This document shows, in pieces, positions 17,492 through 25,921 of a stretch of DNA of 42,178 nucleotides. The notes under the pieces are model-generated. The model was not told where the DNA came from, did no database searches, and saw nothing but the letters and a program-made list of their open reading frames with translations. The first letter of the stretch is position 1. The number at the start of each line of letters is the position of its first letter. A program made the position numbers and the translations under genes. This stretch comes from Bacillota bacterium (GTDB taxonomy: Bacteria; Bacillota; Dethiobacteria; DTU022), in contig JAAZLS010000079.1 of NCBI GenBank assembly GCA_012799185.1, forward strand, positions 1 to 42,178, read 5' to 3'.

Positions 17492-18027
17492 TGATTGCCC
17501 ACCTGGTTGACCTGGTGTCCCAATGGGTTATCCCGATTTTAATTGGGACGGTGATCCTTCTGGCCCTCCGGCGTAAAACAAACATCTTTGATCTTTTCGT
17601 GGAGGGAGCGAAGGAGGGAGTTGGAATGGCTCTCCGGCTCATACCGTTCCTAGTAGGAATCCTGGTGGCGATCGGGCTTTTCCGCGATTCCGGGGCACTG
17701 GAGCTACTGATCGGCGGGCTCTCCCCGTTGCTAGCGAAACTTAACCTCCCCCCGGAAATCATTCCGCTGGCGGTTATGCGCCCTATCTCCGGCAGCGGCG
17801 CCCTGGCTATTACCGCCGAAATAATCCAGCGTGACGGGCCCGACTCATACTTGGGCCGCCTCGCTTCAACCATGCAGGGCAGCACCGATACGACCCTTTT
17901 CGTTTTAACCGTCTATTTTGGGTCGGTCATGATTAAAAAATCCCGCCACGCTCTATTTGCCGGGTTGATCGGGGATTTTTGTGGAATTATCGCCTCAGCC
18001 CTTATTTGCGGGGCGGTATTTAGGTAA
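17491..18027 (+). CDS. spmB: Spore maturation protein B
   Basis: MRPISGSGALAITAEIIQRDGPDSYLGRLASTMQGSTDTTLFVLTVYFGSV. Confidence 0.95.
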   Translation: MIAHLVDLVSQWVIPILIGTVILLALRRKTNIFDLFVEGAKEGVGMALRLIPFLVGILVAIGLFRDSGALELLIGGLSPLLAKLNLPPEIIPLAVMRPISGSGALAITAEIIQRDGPDSYLGRLASTMQGSTDTTLFVLTVYFGSVMIKKSRHALFAGLIGDFCGIIASALICGAVFR

Positions 18028-18064
18028 AGGGGTGTAAAATTATCTCCGGCAGGGGGATTACGCA

Positions 18065-19354
18065 ATGAGCCGGTTGATCGTGGTTGGAGGCGGTTGGGCC
18101 GGGTGCTCAGCAGCGCTGGCAGCCGCCAAAAAAGGGTTGCCGGTAACTCTGGTTGAAAGAACAGATCGACTTTTGGGTTCGGGCCTGGTGGGTGGGATCA
18201 TGCGCAACAACGGACGATTTACCGCCGCCGAAGAGCTGAAGTTGATGGGTGGAGGGGATCTGGTGGAGCTGACCGATACCCTCTCCCGGCATGCTAATTT
18301 AAATTTTCCCGGGCACCGGCATGCCTGGCTATATGATATTGAGCGGATCGAAGGGGCGGTAATCCGACTATTAAAAAAATGGTCGGTAAAAGTTTGTTAC
18401 AAAAAGAGAGCGGTGGAGGTGGAGTTGGCCGGCCGAAGGATAGCAGCGATAAGGTTGGCGGATGGGGGAACAATAAAGGGAGAGATCTTTATCGATGCCA
18501 GCGGTACCGCCGGGCCGATGGCCCACTGTCGCCGATTTGGAAACGGTTGCAGCATGTGTATCTTCCGTTGTCCGTCCTTCGGTTCCCGGGTAAGCATCGC
18601 GATTAAAGCCGGGCTTAAAGAGAGGATGCTCAGAAGAGAAGATCAGCAGCCCGGTTTTTTTAGCGGTTCCTGTGAATTGGAACCCGGTTCCTTGGACCGG
18701 CGGTTGCTTTCCGAGGTGAGGAAGAAGGGGGCGGTAGTCCTACCGGTACCACCGGGGCTATGGCCCGGGGGTCCGGGGAGATCCCTACTAAAAGCTAAGG
18801 TCTGTCGCCAGTATACCCGGCAAGAATACGCCGACAACCTAGTTCTGCTCGATACCGGCCCGATTAAAATAATGGCCCCATATTTTAGCCTGCGCAAGTT
18901 GCGCCGTCTTGATGGTCTCCGGGAGGCGGTCTATAGGGATCCATTGGCCGGGGGTATAGGAAACTCGATCCGGTTTACCTCTTCCATTGCAGTCGAAGCT
19001 GACCTGCTGGTGCCCCCTTTTTCAAACCTGTTGGCAGCCGGTGAGAGGGCCGGTTTAATGGTTGGCCATACGGAGGCGATGGTTACCGGCACCCTGGCCG
19101 GCTACAACGCCTGGCGGTTAACGCGGGGGGAGAAGCCGTTAAGCCTGCCGGGAGACACCGCCTGCGGGGAGCTGATTGCCTTTGGGCGGGAAGTTATGAC
19201 CGGCCCGGAGGAGGGCCGGGAGATGTATACCCTCTCCGGGGGAACCCTTTGGAAAAACCTGCTCCGTAAAGGTCTCTACTCCACCGATCCGGCTGAATTA
19301 AGACCGCGCCTGCAGAAAGCTGGCCTACTGTCGCTATTTACCCACATGAGTTAA
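18065..19354 (+). CDS. FAD-dependent oxidoreductase with Cys cluster (CSMCIFRC)
   Basis: N-terminal Rossmann GGGWAGCSAALAAAKKGLPVTLVER; C-terminal GHTEAMVTGTLAGYNAWR resembles TrmFO/GidA-type FAD proteins. Confidence 0.8.
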   Translation: MSRLIVVGGGWAGCSAALAAAKKGLPVTLVERTDRLLGSGLVGGIMRNNGRFTAAEELKLMGGGDLVELTDTLSRHANLNFPGHRHAWLYDIERIEGAVIRLLKKWSVKVCYKKRAVEVELAGRRIAAIRLADGGTIKGEIFIDASGTAGPMAHCRRFGNGCSMCIFRCPSFGSRVSIAIKAGLKERMLRREDQQPGFFSGSCELEPGSLDRRLLSEVRKKGAVVLPVPPGLWPGGPGRSLLKAKVCRQYTRQEYADNLVLLDTGPIKIMAPYFSLRKLRRLDGLREAVYRDPLAGGIGNSIRFTSSIAVEADLLVPPFSNLLAAGERAGLMVGHTEAMVTGTLAGYNAWRLTRGEKPLSLPGDTACGELIAFGREVMTGPEEGREMYTLSGGTLWKNLLRKGLYSTDPAELRPRLQKAGLLSLFTHMS

Positions 19355-19402
19355 GGGGACGGAGGCTTTTACTCATGAGTTAAGGGGACGGAGGCTTTTA
19401 CT
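19345..19402. repeat. Perfect tandem duplication of a 29-bp REP-like unit
   Basis: CATGAGTTAAGGGGACGGAGGCTTTTACT occurs at 19345-19373 and again at 19374-19402, followed by CAT. Each copy is bounded by ATGAGT/ACTCAT. Confidence 0.95.
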
Positions 19403-19459
19403 CATTGCTATAATTGTTATAATAAAAGTGAAATCCTGGGAAAAGGAGAGCGAGCGCGC

Positions 19460-20182
19460 TTGCGTATAACCAAATTTTTGGCCCGAGCGGGGGTGGCCTC
19501 CCGTCGGAAAGCGGATCAACTGATTGCCGGTAACCGGGTAAAAATTAACGGGGTTATTGTTACAAAACCTTTTACCCGGGTTAATCCCGGAGATAAGGTA
19601 ACGGTAGACGGGACCAGGGTATTTAGGCCGGAGCCTAAAGCCTATCTTTTATTGGACAAGCCCCCCGGTTATCTATCTACTGTAAGTGATCCCCATGGTC
19701 GCAAGACGGTTATGCATCTGCTGCCTGATAGGGAGACCAGGCTTTACCCGGCAGGACGTCTGGATGCGGATTCGGAGGGGCTGTTATTGATGACTAATGA
19801 TGGCGAACTGGCCTATCGGTTAACTCACCCCCGGTTCCAAGTTCCCAAAACCTACCGGGTTTTGGTGGAGGGGGTTCCTACCGGAGAAAAATTAAAGCAA
19901 ATGCGCAGCGGCTTAGAGTTGGAGGGCACGCTTACCGCTCCGGCAAAGGTTAAACTGCTTAAACCCGGAGGGTCCCGGCGCTCCTGGCTGGAGATTACAA
20001 TTCACGAGGGACGAAAAAGACAGGTTAAAAAAATGTGTGCCTCTATTGGGCACCCGGTTATTAAACTACGGCGAACAAAATTTGCCCTATTGACCGCCCG
20101 CGGGCTTCGGGTGGGGCACTATCGGCGGTTAACCGTTTCCGAAATAAAGCAGCTTTATCGCCTGGTGGGTCTCCCGGGCTAG
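19460..20182 (+). CDS. rluB: Ribosomal large subunit pseudouridine synthase B family
   Basis: S4 domain MRITKFLARAGVASRRKADQLI; PAGRLDADSEGLLLMTNDGELAYRLTHPRF. Confidence 0.93.
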   Translation: MRITKFLARAGVASRRKADQLIAGNRVKINGVIVTKPFTRVNPGDKVTVDGTRVFRPEPKAYLLLDKPPGYLSTVSDPHGRKTVMHLLPDRETRLYPAGRLDADSEGLLLMTNDGELAYRLTHPRFQVPKTYRVLVEGVPTGEKLKQMRSGLELEGTLTAPAKVKLLKPGGSRRSWLEITIHEGRKRQVKKMCASIGHPVIKLRRTKFALLTARGLRVGHYRRLTVSEIKQLYRLVGLPG

Positions 20183-20226
20183 GTAACTAATCGCTGTAAC
20201 TTATAACAACCGTGGCAAATAGTTCC

Positions 20227-20255
20227 TTGCATTATCAACAGGTATAAAATATAAT
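20227..20255 (+). promoter_or_regulatory. Sigma-A promoter for the riboswitch-btu operon: TTGCAT-N17-TATAAT
   Basis: Near-consensus -35 and perfect -10 with a 17-bp spacer, just 5' of the riboswitch. Confidence 0.75.
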
Positions 20256-20261
20256 GCAGTT

Positions 20262-20450
20262 AACGCTAGCCCTTGCAGGTGCTGTCGTTTAGTTAATAGG
20301 GAAACAGGTGCAAATCCTGTGCGGTCGCGCCACTGTAACCGGGATCCGGGGCCGGTTAACCACTCTGCCCGAAGGGCGGGGGAAGGGGGCCTCGGGGATG
20401 AATGGGAGCCAGGAAACCTGCCTGCAGGCAACGTACTTACCCTTCGCGAA
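20262..20450 (+). ncRNA. Cobalamin (AdoCbl/B12) riboswitch aptamer
   Basis: Conserved core ATAGGGAAACAGGTGCAAATCCTGTGCGGTCGCGCCACTGTAACC and B12 box AGCCAGGAAACCTGCC (20407-20422), upstream of B12 transporter genes. Confidence 0.95.
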
Positions 20451-20481
20451 ATAAAAAGGAGGTGCGTCTATAATGAGATAC

Positions 20482-20520
20482 GGGTTCGGTCCGGGTTCAT
20501 GACCGGGCTTTTTTATTTTT
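20482..20520 (+). terminator. Riboswitch expression-platform terminator
   Basis: GGGTTCGGTC-CGGGTTCAT-GACCGGGCTTTTTTATTTTT: stem with G-U pairs followed by a U-tract. Confidence 0.8.
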
Positions 20521-20588
20521 CAGCTACTAGACCCGGCTCCCCGGTAAAGAGGTACCTATGGTTAAATATGTAAAAAGGAGAGTAAACA

Positions 20589-21479
20589 ATGAACAGGAAC
20601 AGAATATTTTTGGCCGCCTGGCTGCTGATCATACTGTTGTCAATTATTGCTACCGGCTGTAATAGTGATTCTTCTCTACCGCAGACGGTAGAGGATGATT
20701 TGGGGCAAGAGATTACCCTGGCAAAACCTCCAGAGCGGATAATTTCTCTAATGCCCAGTAAGACGGAGAAACTTTTCGCCCTGGGACTAGGTGATAAAGT
20801 GGTTGGGATAACTGATCTATGCAATTATCCAGAGGAGCTATTGAAAGAAAATATTGAGAGAGTAGGCGATGCGTTTAATTTAAGCCTGGAAAATATTGTA
20901 GCCCTGGAGCCTGATTTAATCGTTGCCAACTGGCTTCCAGAAGGGATGGTTGGACAGTTAGATTCACTGGGCATTCCGGTGTTTTTAACCGCTCCGGTCG
21001 GGATAGAGGATACCTTACGTAGTATTGAAGGGCTAGGCAGGTTAACCGGCAAACTGCCGGAGGCGGAGAGGCTGGTCGCCGGGCTTAAGGAACAGATCGT
21101 TGGAGTAACTGCCGCCATTGAGAGGAGAGAGCCGGCGGAGAGACCGAGGGTGCTCTGTCTCCTGGATGAGGGGCTGTTTGTGGCCGGGAGGGAAACCTTA
21201 CAAGATGAGCTGATTACCCTGGCCGGTGGAATAAACGTTGTTGAAGAGAGCGGTTGGATAGAGCTTAGCGAAGAAGCGTTGCTGTTACTTGATCCCGATG
21301 TAATATTGTATACCTTTCCCGGGGGTGAGCAGGTACTGACCCGGCTTGAATGGCAGGGGTTGCATAGTATCCAGCAGGGAAAGGTTTATAAGCTTGATGA
21401 GGATCTCTGTTCGCGAACCGGTCCCCGGTTGGTAGAGGGGTTGAAGGAGATCTACAGTTTCCTTTATCCCGAAAATTAA
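20589..21479 (+). CDS. btuF: Cobalamin ABC transporter substrate-binding lipoprotein
   Basis: Lipobox IIATGC, VEDDLGQEITLAKPPERIISLMPSKTEKLFALGLGDKVVGITDLCNYP; downstream of the B12 riboswitch. Confidence 0.9.
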   Translation: MNRNRIFLAAWLLIILLSIIATGCNSDSSLPQTVEDDLGQEITLAKPPERIISLMPSKTEKLFALGLGDKVVGITDLCNYPEELLKENIERVGDAFNLSLENIVALEPDLIVANWLPEGMVGQLDSLGIPVFLTAPVGIEDTLRSIEGLGRLTGKLPEAERLVAGLKEQIVGVTAAIERREPAERPRVLCLLDEGLFVAGRETLQDELITLAGGINVVEESGWIELSEEALLLLDPDVILYTFPGGEQVLTRLEWQGLHSIQQGKVYKLDEDLCSRTGPRLVEGLKEIYSFLYPEN

Positions 21480-21492
21480 TAAAGGAGTACTT

Positions 21493-22521
21493 ATGCGGGG
21501 CAAGAAGTTAACCTTACTTTTTATACTGGCCGGTCTTTGCCTACTTATGATGTTTTTTTCGATCGGGATCGGGGCGGTGCCTATCGCCCCCCAAAAAACG
21601 GTACAGGTGCTAATTAAGCATTGTACTCATCCTCCGTTATCGGTGCCGGTTGATACGACAGGGGCGATAATCTGGCAGCTTCGCTTGCCCCGCATTATAC
21701 TGGGGTTTTTGGTGGGGGCCTCCCTGGCGGTGGCCGGGACATCGTTTCAAGGCCTGCTCCGAAATCCCCTGGCCGATCCCTATACCCTGGGTGTCTCCAG
21801 CGGGGCTGCCCTGGGGGCTACCGCCGCCATGCTGTTTATTCCGCAGGGGAGTATAAGTTTATCCTTTTCTATTCCCCTTTTCGGATTTGCCGGAGGCTTA
21901 CTGGCTTTATTAATTGTTTACCGCCTGGGTAGGGTCGGCGGCCGCCTACCGGTAGTCACCGTCCTGCTGGCGGGGGTGATCATTAGCTCGTTTTTCTCCG
22001 CCTTAATTTCGCTAGGGATGATCTTTGCGGGCCAACAACTTCGCAGTATCTACTTCTGGCTGGCCGGCGGCCTGGCTTTAAAGGGATGGCCGTACGTGGT
22101 CTTAATTATTCCATACTTTATAGTCGGCTTGTTAGTACTCCTATACTATGCCGGTGATTTAAATATAATTTTGCTTGGTGAGGAGAGCGCCCTTAGCTCG
22201 GGGGTAGAGGTGGAGAAGGTAAAAAAGGTAGTGCTGGTTGCAGCCTCCTTGGTGACTGCCGGGGCGGTCTCGGTTAGCGGTATGATCGGTTTTGTGGGGT
22301 TAATTGTACCCCATGCCATGCGAATAATAATGGGCCCCGATCACCGCCTGCTGCTTCCGGCGGCGGCTTTGGGAGGGGGGCTCTTCCTGGTGGCGGTAGA
22401 TACCGCCGCCCGGACTGTGCTCGCCCCGGTGGAGATACCGGTGGGAATCGTTACCGCATTTTTAGGAGCCCCTTTCTTTATTATATTGCTGCGGCGTTAC
22501 CGTGATCAATACCGGTTTTAA
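21493..22521 (+). CDS. btuC: Cobalamin ABC transporter permease
   Basis: LRLPRIILGFLVGASLAVAGTSFQGLLRNPLADPYTLGVSSGAALGA; VSGMIGFVGLIVPHAMRIIMGPDHRLLLP (FecCD family). Confidence 0.95.
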   Translation: MRGKKLTLLFILAGLCLLMMFFSIGIGAVPIAPQKTVQVLIKHCTHPPLSVPVDTTGAIIWQLRLPRIILGFLVGASLAVAGTSFQGLLRNPLADPYTLGVSSGAALGATAAMLFIPQGSISLSFSIPLFGFAGGLLALLIVYRLGRVGGRLPVVTVLLAGVIISSFFSALISLGMIFAGQQLRSIYFWLAGGLALKGWPYVVLIIPYFIVGLLVLLYYAGDLNIILLGEESALSSGVEVEKVKKVVLVAASLVTAGAVSVSGMIGFVGLIVPHAMRIIMGPDHRLLLPAAALGGGLFLVAVDTAARTVLAPVEIPVGIVTAFLGAPFFIILLRRYRDQYRF

Positions 22522-22534
22522 GGCAGGTGAGAGG

Positions 22535-23806
22535 ATGGCCGTTGGCATTAAGATCCGTGAACTCTGTTTTAGTTACGGTTCCCAAGAGGTACTTAGTGAA
22601 ATAAATATGGTGGTAAAGCCGGGAGATTTTATTGGGATAGTAGGGCCAAACGGCAGCGGCAAATCAACCTTACTTAAAAATATGGCCGCCCTATTGCGCC
22701 CCACCCGGGGGGCGATAGAGATTAACTCAACTGGAATTGAAGATTATAAGCGGTTGGAACTGGCCCGGCTAATAGCCCTGGTCGGCCAGGATCAACAGCC
22801 TGGTTTTAATTTTCAAGTTGAAGAGGTGGTTTATACCGGTAGATATCCCTACAAAGAAAGGTTCCGTCCACCGGCAGGGGTGGATCGGCAGGCGGTGGAG
22901 CGGGCGATGTACCTGACCGGTTGCTACCACTTAAAAGATCGGGATCTCTTCTCTCTGAGCGGCGGAGAACGCCAGCGGGTCTTCCTGGCCCGGGCACTGG
23001 CCCAGGAAACACCGGTATTATTGCTAGATGAACCGACTGCATTTTTAGATATGGGCTACCAGGTGGAGCTGTTACAGCTTCTACAAGGGCTAAATCTAAG
23101 GGAAAAATTGACGGTGGTAGCGGTAATGCATGATTTAAACCTGGCCTCCCGCTACAGCCGAAAGCTGGTTATGCTAAATCGGGGAAAGATATTTGCCCGG
23201 GGTTCTCCGGAAGAGGTTTTAACCAGGGACCATATTTTAGAGGTATACCGGACGGAGGTGCTCCTTGAACCCCACCCGATGGGGGGCCCCCCCCAGATAA
23301 TTCCTATCTCTCCGCCAACCGGCAGGAAAGGCCGTGAGCGGGGCAGAAAGATTCACGTTATCGGAGGAGGAGGCAGCGCCACCGGGATCATTAACCAGCT
23401 GTTTCTAAAAGGGTTGACCCCTTCGGCCGGGGTTCTAAGTATTGGGGATAGTGATTGGGTTACCGCCCGTCGGTTGGGGTTAGAGATGGTGGAAGAGTCA
23501 CCATTCTCACCGATTGGCCTGGAGCAGCACCGGAAAAACCTGGGCCTGGTGGCCGACGCTTCATTGGTGGTGCTCGCCCCCCTCTTCCTGGGGCCGGGCA
23601 ACCTGTTAAATATTGAGGCGGCTCTATGGGGCCTGGAGGAGGGCAAAACGGTACTGGTCTTGGAACCTTCTTCAGCTGGGCGGCGGGATTTTACTGGGGG
23701 GCCGGGGGGGAAACTTTATCAACGTTTGGTGGAAGGTGGAGCCCTACTCATGGAGCAGTTTGATTTAGAGAAGATCGATGCCTTACTGGCAACCGGAGCG
23801 GGTTAA
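22535..23806 (+). CDS. btuD: Cobalamin ABC transporter ATP-binding protein with about 155-aa C-terminal Rossmann-like extension
   Basis: Walker A GPNGSGKST, LSGGERQRVFLARALAQ, Walker B VLLLDEP. Extension starts near GRKIHVIGGGGSATGIINQLFLKG. Confidence 0.9.
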   Translation: MAVGIKIRELCFSYGSQEVLSEINMVVKPGDFIGIVGPNGSGKSTLLKNMAALLRPTRGAIEINSTGIEDYKRLELARLIALVGQDQQPGFNFQVEEVVYTGRYPYKERFRPPAGVDRQAVERAMYLTGCYHLKDRDLFSLSGGERQRVFLARALAQETPVLLLDEPTAFLDMGYQVELLQLLQGLNLREKLTVVAVMHDLNLASRYSRKLVMLNRGKIFARGSPEEVLTRDHILEVYRTEVLLEPHPMGGPPQIIPISPPTGRKGRERGRKIHVIGGGGSATGIINQLFLKGLTPSAGVLSIGDSDWVTARRLGLEMVEESPFSPIGLEQHRKNLGLVADASLVVLAPLFLGPGNLLNIEAALWGLEEGKTVLVLEPSSAGRRDFTGGPGGKLYQRLVEGGALLMEQFDLEKIDALLATGAG

Positions 23807-23828
23807 TTTATTTCGATCTGAAAAAAAT

Positions 23829-23857
23829 GCAGGATTTTGCAACTACTTATCGAATTT
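23829..23857 (+). promoter_or_regulatory. Predicted sigma-H promoter: GCAGGATTT-N11-ATCGAATTT
   Basis: All constrained positions match RnAGGAwWW-N11/12-RnnGAATww; located about 70 bp upstream of the 168-aa ORF. Confidence 0.7.
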
Positions 23858-23927
23858 AGCCTAAGGCTTAAAAGGCTGTTTATTTAAGATAAACGGAAGA
23901 TTCTATATAAATTAGGAGTTAGGGGAA

Positions 23928-24434
23928 ATGGAGATGCAGATCACGCAGGCCCATCCCAGGCATTTGGAAACAGGTATCGTCGGTGATGGGGTAAAAAAAG
24001 AAAAAATGGCGGAACAGCCGGCTAAAATAAGGGTACGCATTCGTTTTGATTACCGGGGTACACCCCGGCCGGCCCGGTTTTTTTTCGGGGGAAAGGGAAC
24101 CAAAGAGGTGGCTGAGGAGCGCCGGGAACAACAGGCTACCATGTGGAGGAATGTTCCCCTACAGGGGATCCGGGTGGAAGATATCGCCTTCCTGGAACTA
24201 TATTCGGTATATGAAGATGAGGAGGAGGGTGAGATTACCTATGCCCCGCTGGAGCTATTAATATCCCTTGATTCCCTGGAAGACAGCCTGCAGTTCATCA
24301 GCCGTGATGAATTTAAATGCTTGGAGGTTATTGAACCAGATCGAGTTAATTTAACCGGCCGTGAATTGGAACGGATTCTTTACCGGTTTAGTGTGACTCT
24401 TCAGCACAAACTGCAAGAAAGGGAGGATGTTTAG
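23928..24434 (+). CDS. Uncharacterised 168-aa protein
   Basis: Good SD (AGGAGTTAGGGGAA) and clean ORF with acidic/basic soluble composition; no family recognised. Confidence 0.75.
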   Translation: MEMQITQAHPRHLETGIVGDGVKKEKMAEQPAKIRVRIRFDYRGTPRPARFFFGGKGTKEVAEERREQQATMWRNVPLQGIRVEDIAFLELYSVYEDEEEGEITYAPLELLISLDSLEDSLQFISRDEFKCLEVIEPDRVNLTGRELERILYRFSVTLQHKLQEREDV

Positions 24435-24496
24435 CAGGGCGGGCTGGGAAGTGTATAAAATTTCCCCCTTAACATAAAATTTAGCGGGGGAAAAAG

Positions 24497-24697
24497 ATGA
24501 ATCGATGGCAACGCTGGTTTTATAACCTTTCATCGGGGGTGGAGCGGTTTTTATGGGGCTCCCTGCTCTTGCTGTTAATTCTTACCATGGCTGGACAGGC
24601 TTTACTGGGCCTGGAGATGGGACGCCGTTTGCTAAACCCGGTTGAATCGTTGGAAGGTATACCCTGGCCCCCGGAGCCGGGGCCCGATCCGGGTTAG
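24497..24697 (+). CDS. Small single-TM membrane protein (66 aa), possibly YpfB/DUF5359-like by position
   Basis: MNRWQRWFYNLSSGVERFLWGSLLLLLILTMAGQALLG...; sits upstream of cmk/plsC as ypfB does in B. subtilis. Confidence 0.6.
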   Translation: MNRWQRWFYNLSSGVERFLWGSLLLLLILTMAGQALLGLEMGRRLLNPVESLEGIPWPPEPGPDPG

Positions 24698-24760
24698 GAT
24701 ATTTATCCCGGCTGTTGGGGGAACTTGGAGCCATAGGTGTACTGAAGGGGTTGGAAAAAG

Positions 24761-25135
24761 ATGACTTTGGTTAGAGGGATCAGGGGAGCAATTACCGTCC
24801 CGGCTAATGATGACGGCGAAATTATTAAAGCTACCCAGCTACTCTTGAAGAAAATGATGGAAGCAAATTGCTTGGAAATAGATAATTTGGCTGCAGTCTT
24901 ATTTTCATCTACTGTCGACCTTAACCGGGCCTTTCCGGCCCGGGCAGCCCGAATGTTGGGATGGAAGCATGTCCCCTTGATGTGCCAGGTGGAAATAGAT
25001 GTTCCCGGGGCCCTGCCGCGCTGTATCCGAGTGCTGATGCTGGTTAACACCGAGCTAAAGCCGGAGGAGGTGCGGCATATCTATTTAGGGGAGGCCCGGC
25101 TATTAAGAGAAGATCTTTTGGCGGACGGGCAATAG
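24761..25135 (+). CDS. aroH: Chorismate mutase, AroH type
   Basis: RGIRGAITVPANDDGEIIKATQLLLKKMM...AAVLFSSTVDLNRAFPARAARMLGW. Confidence 0.94.
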   Translation: MTLVRGIRGAITVPANDDGEIIKATQLLLKKMMEANCLEIDNLAAVLFSSTVDLNRAFPARAARMLGWKHVPLMCQVEIDVPGALPRCIRVLMLVNTELKPEEVRHIYLGEARLLREDLLADGQ

Positions 25136-25220
25136 AGTGGATTTTTGCTGACAGGTTTAAATATTTCTTTTAATAATAATTTAAAAAGGGAATTTTTACT
25201 TTTACCTCGAAATTACTATT

Positions 25221-25919
25221 ATGAAACCAGACAGAAAGATTACAATTGCTATTGACGGGCCGGCGGGGGCCGGGAAAAGTACGGTGGCCCGGGAGGTAGC
25301 CCGACGGCTGGATTTAAAATATCTTGATACGGGAGCCATGTACCGAGCAGTTACCCTGAAGGTTATACGGGCTCAGCTTGCCCTAGATGAACCGGGAGAG
25401 CTGGAAGCTCTCCTAGGGGAAATAAAAATAGAATTTGGTACCGGGGAAGGCGACGGCAAGGTCTTTTTGAACGGGGAGGATGTTACCGCTGAGATTCGGG
25501 GGGTGCCGGTAAATAAAAGGGTTTCCGAAGTCTCATCTATCTCCATGGTTCGAAAAAAGATGGTTGCCCTACAACGAGAGATTGCCGTCCGTTCCCGGGG
25601 CATAGTGGTGGAGGGTCGCGATATCTGTTCCCGGGTGCTTCCGGAGGCAGATTTCAAGTTTTACCTTGAGGCCCGGCTCTCCGAAAGGGCGCTCCGACGT
25701 TGGAAAGAACAGGTGGCCGGTGGGATGAAGGTATCGCTTGGGCAGGTTCAGGATGCTATTAAGATGCGCGACAGTATTGATTCCCAACGACGGGATTCGC
25801 CGCTGACAGTTGCTCCCGGGGTAACGGTAATCGATACGACAGAACTAAGTTTGGAAGCGGTTATCAATAAGGTGTTGAGCATAGTTAATGTTGGTGGGAC
25901 GGCGGTGGAGGGGGAGTAA
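25221..25919 (+). CDS. cmk: Cytidylate kinase
   Basis: IAIDGPAGAGKSTVAREVARRLDLKYLDTGAMYRAVT; VVEGRDICSRVLPEADFKFYLEA. Confidence 0.96.
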   Translation: MKPDRKITIAIDGPAGAGKSTVAREVARRLDLKYLDTGAMYRAVTLKVIRAQLALDEPGELEALLGEIKIEFGTGEGDGKVFLNGEDVTAEIRGVPVNKRVSEVSSISMVRKKMVALQREIAVRSRGIVVEGRDICSRVLPEADFKFYLEARLSERALRRWKEQVAGGMKVSLGQVQDAIKMRDSIDSQRRDSPLTVAPGVTVIDTTELSLEAVINKVLSIVNVGGTAVEGE

Positions 25920-25921
25920 GG

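Noticed and set aside
19345-19402. Two-copy direct repeat as a CRISPR
   Set aside because: The copies are directly adjacent without spacers and no cas genes are present.
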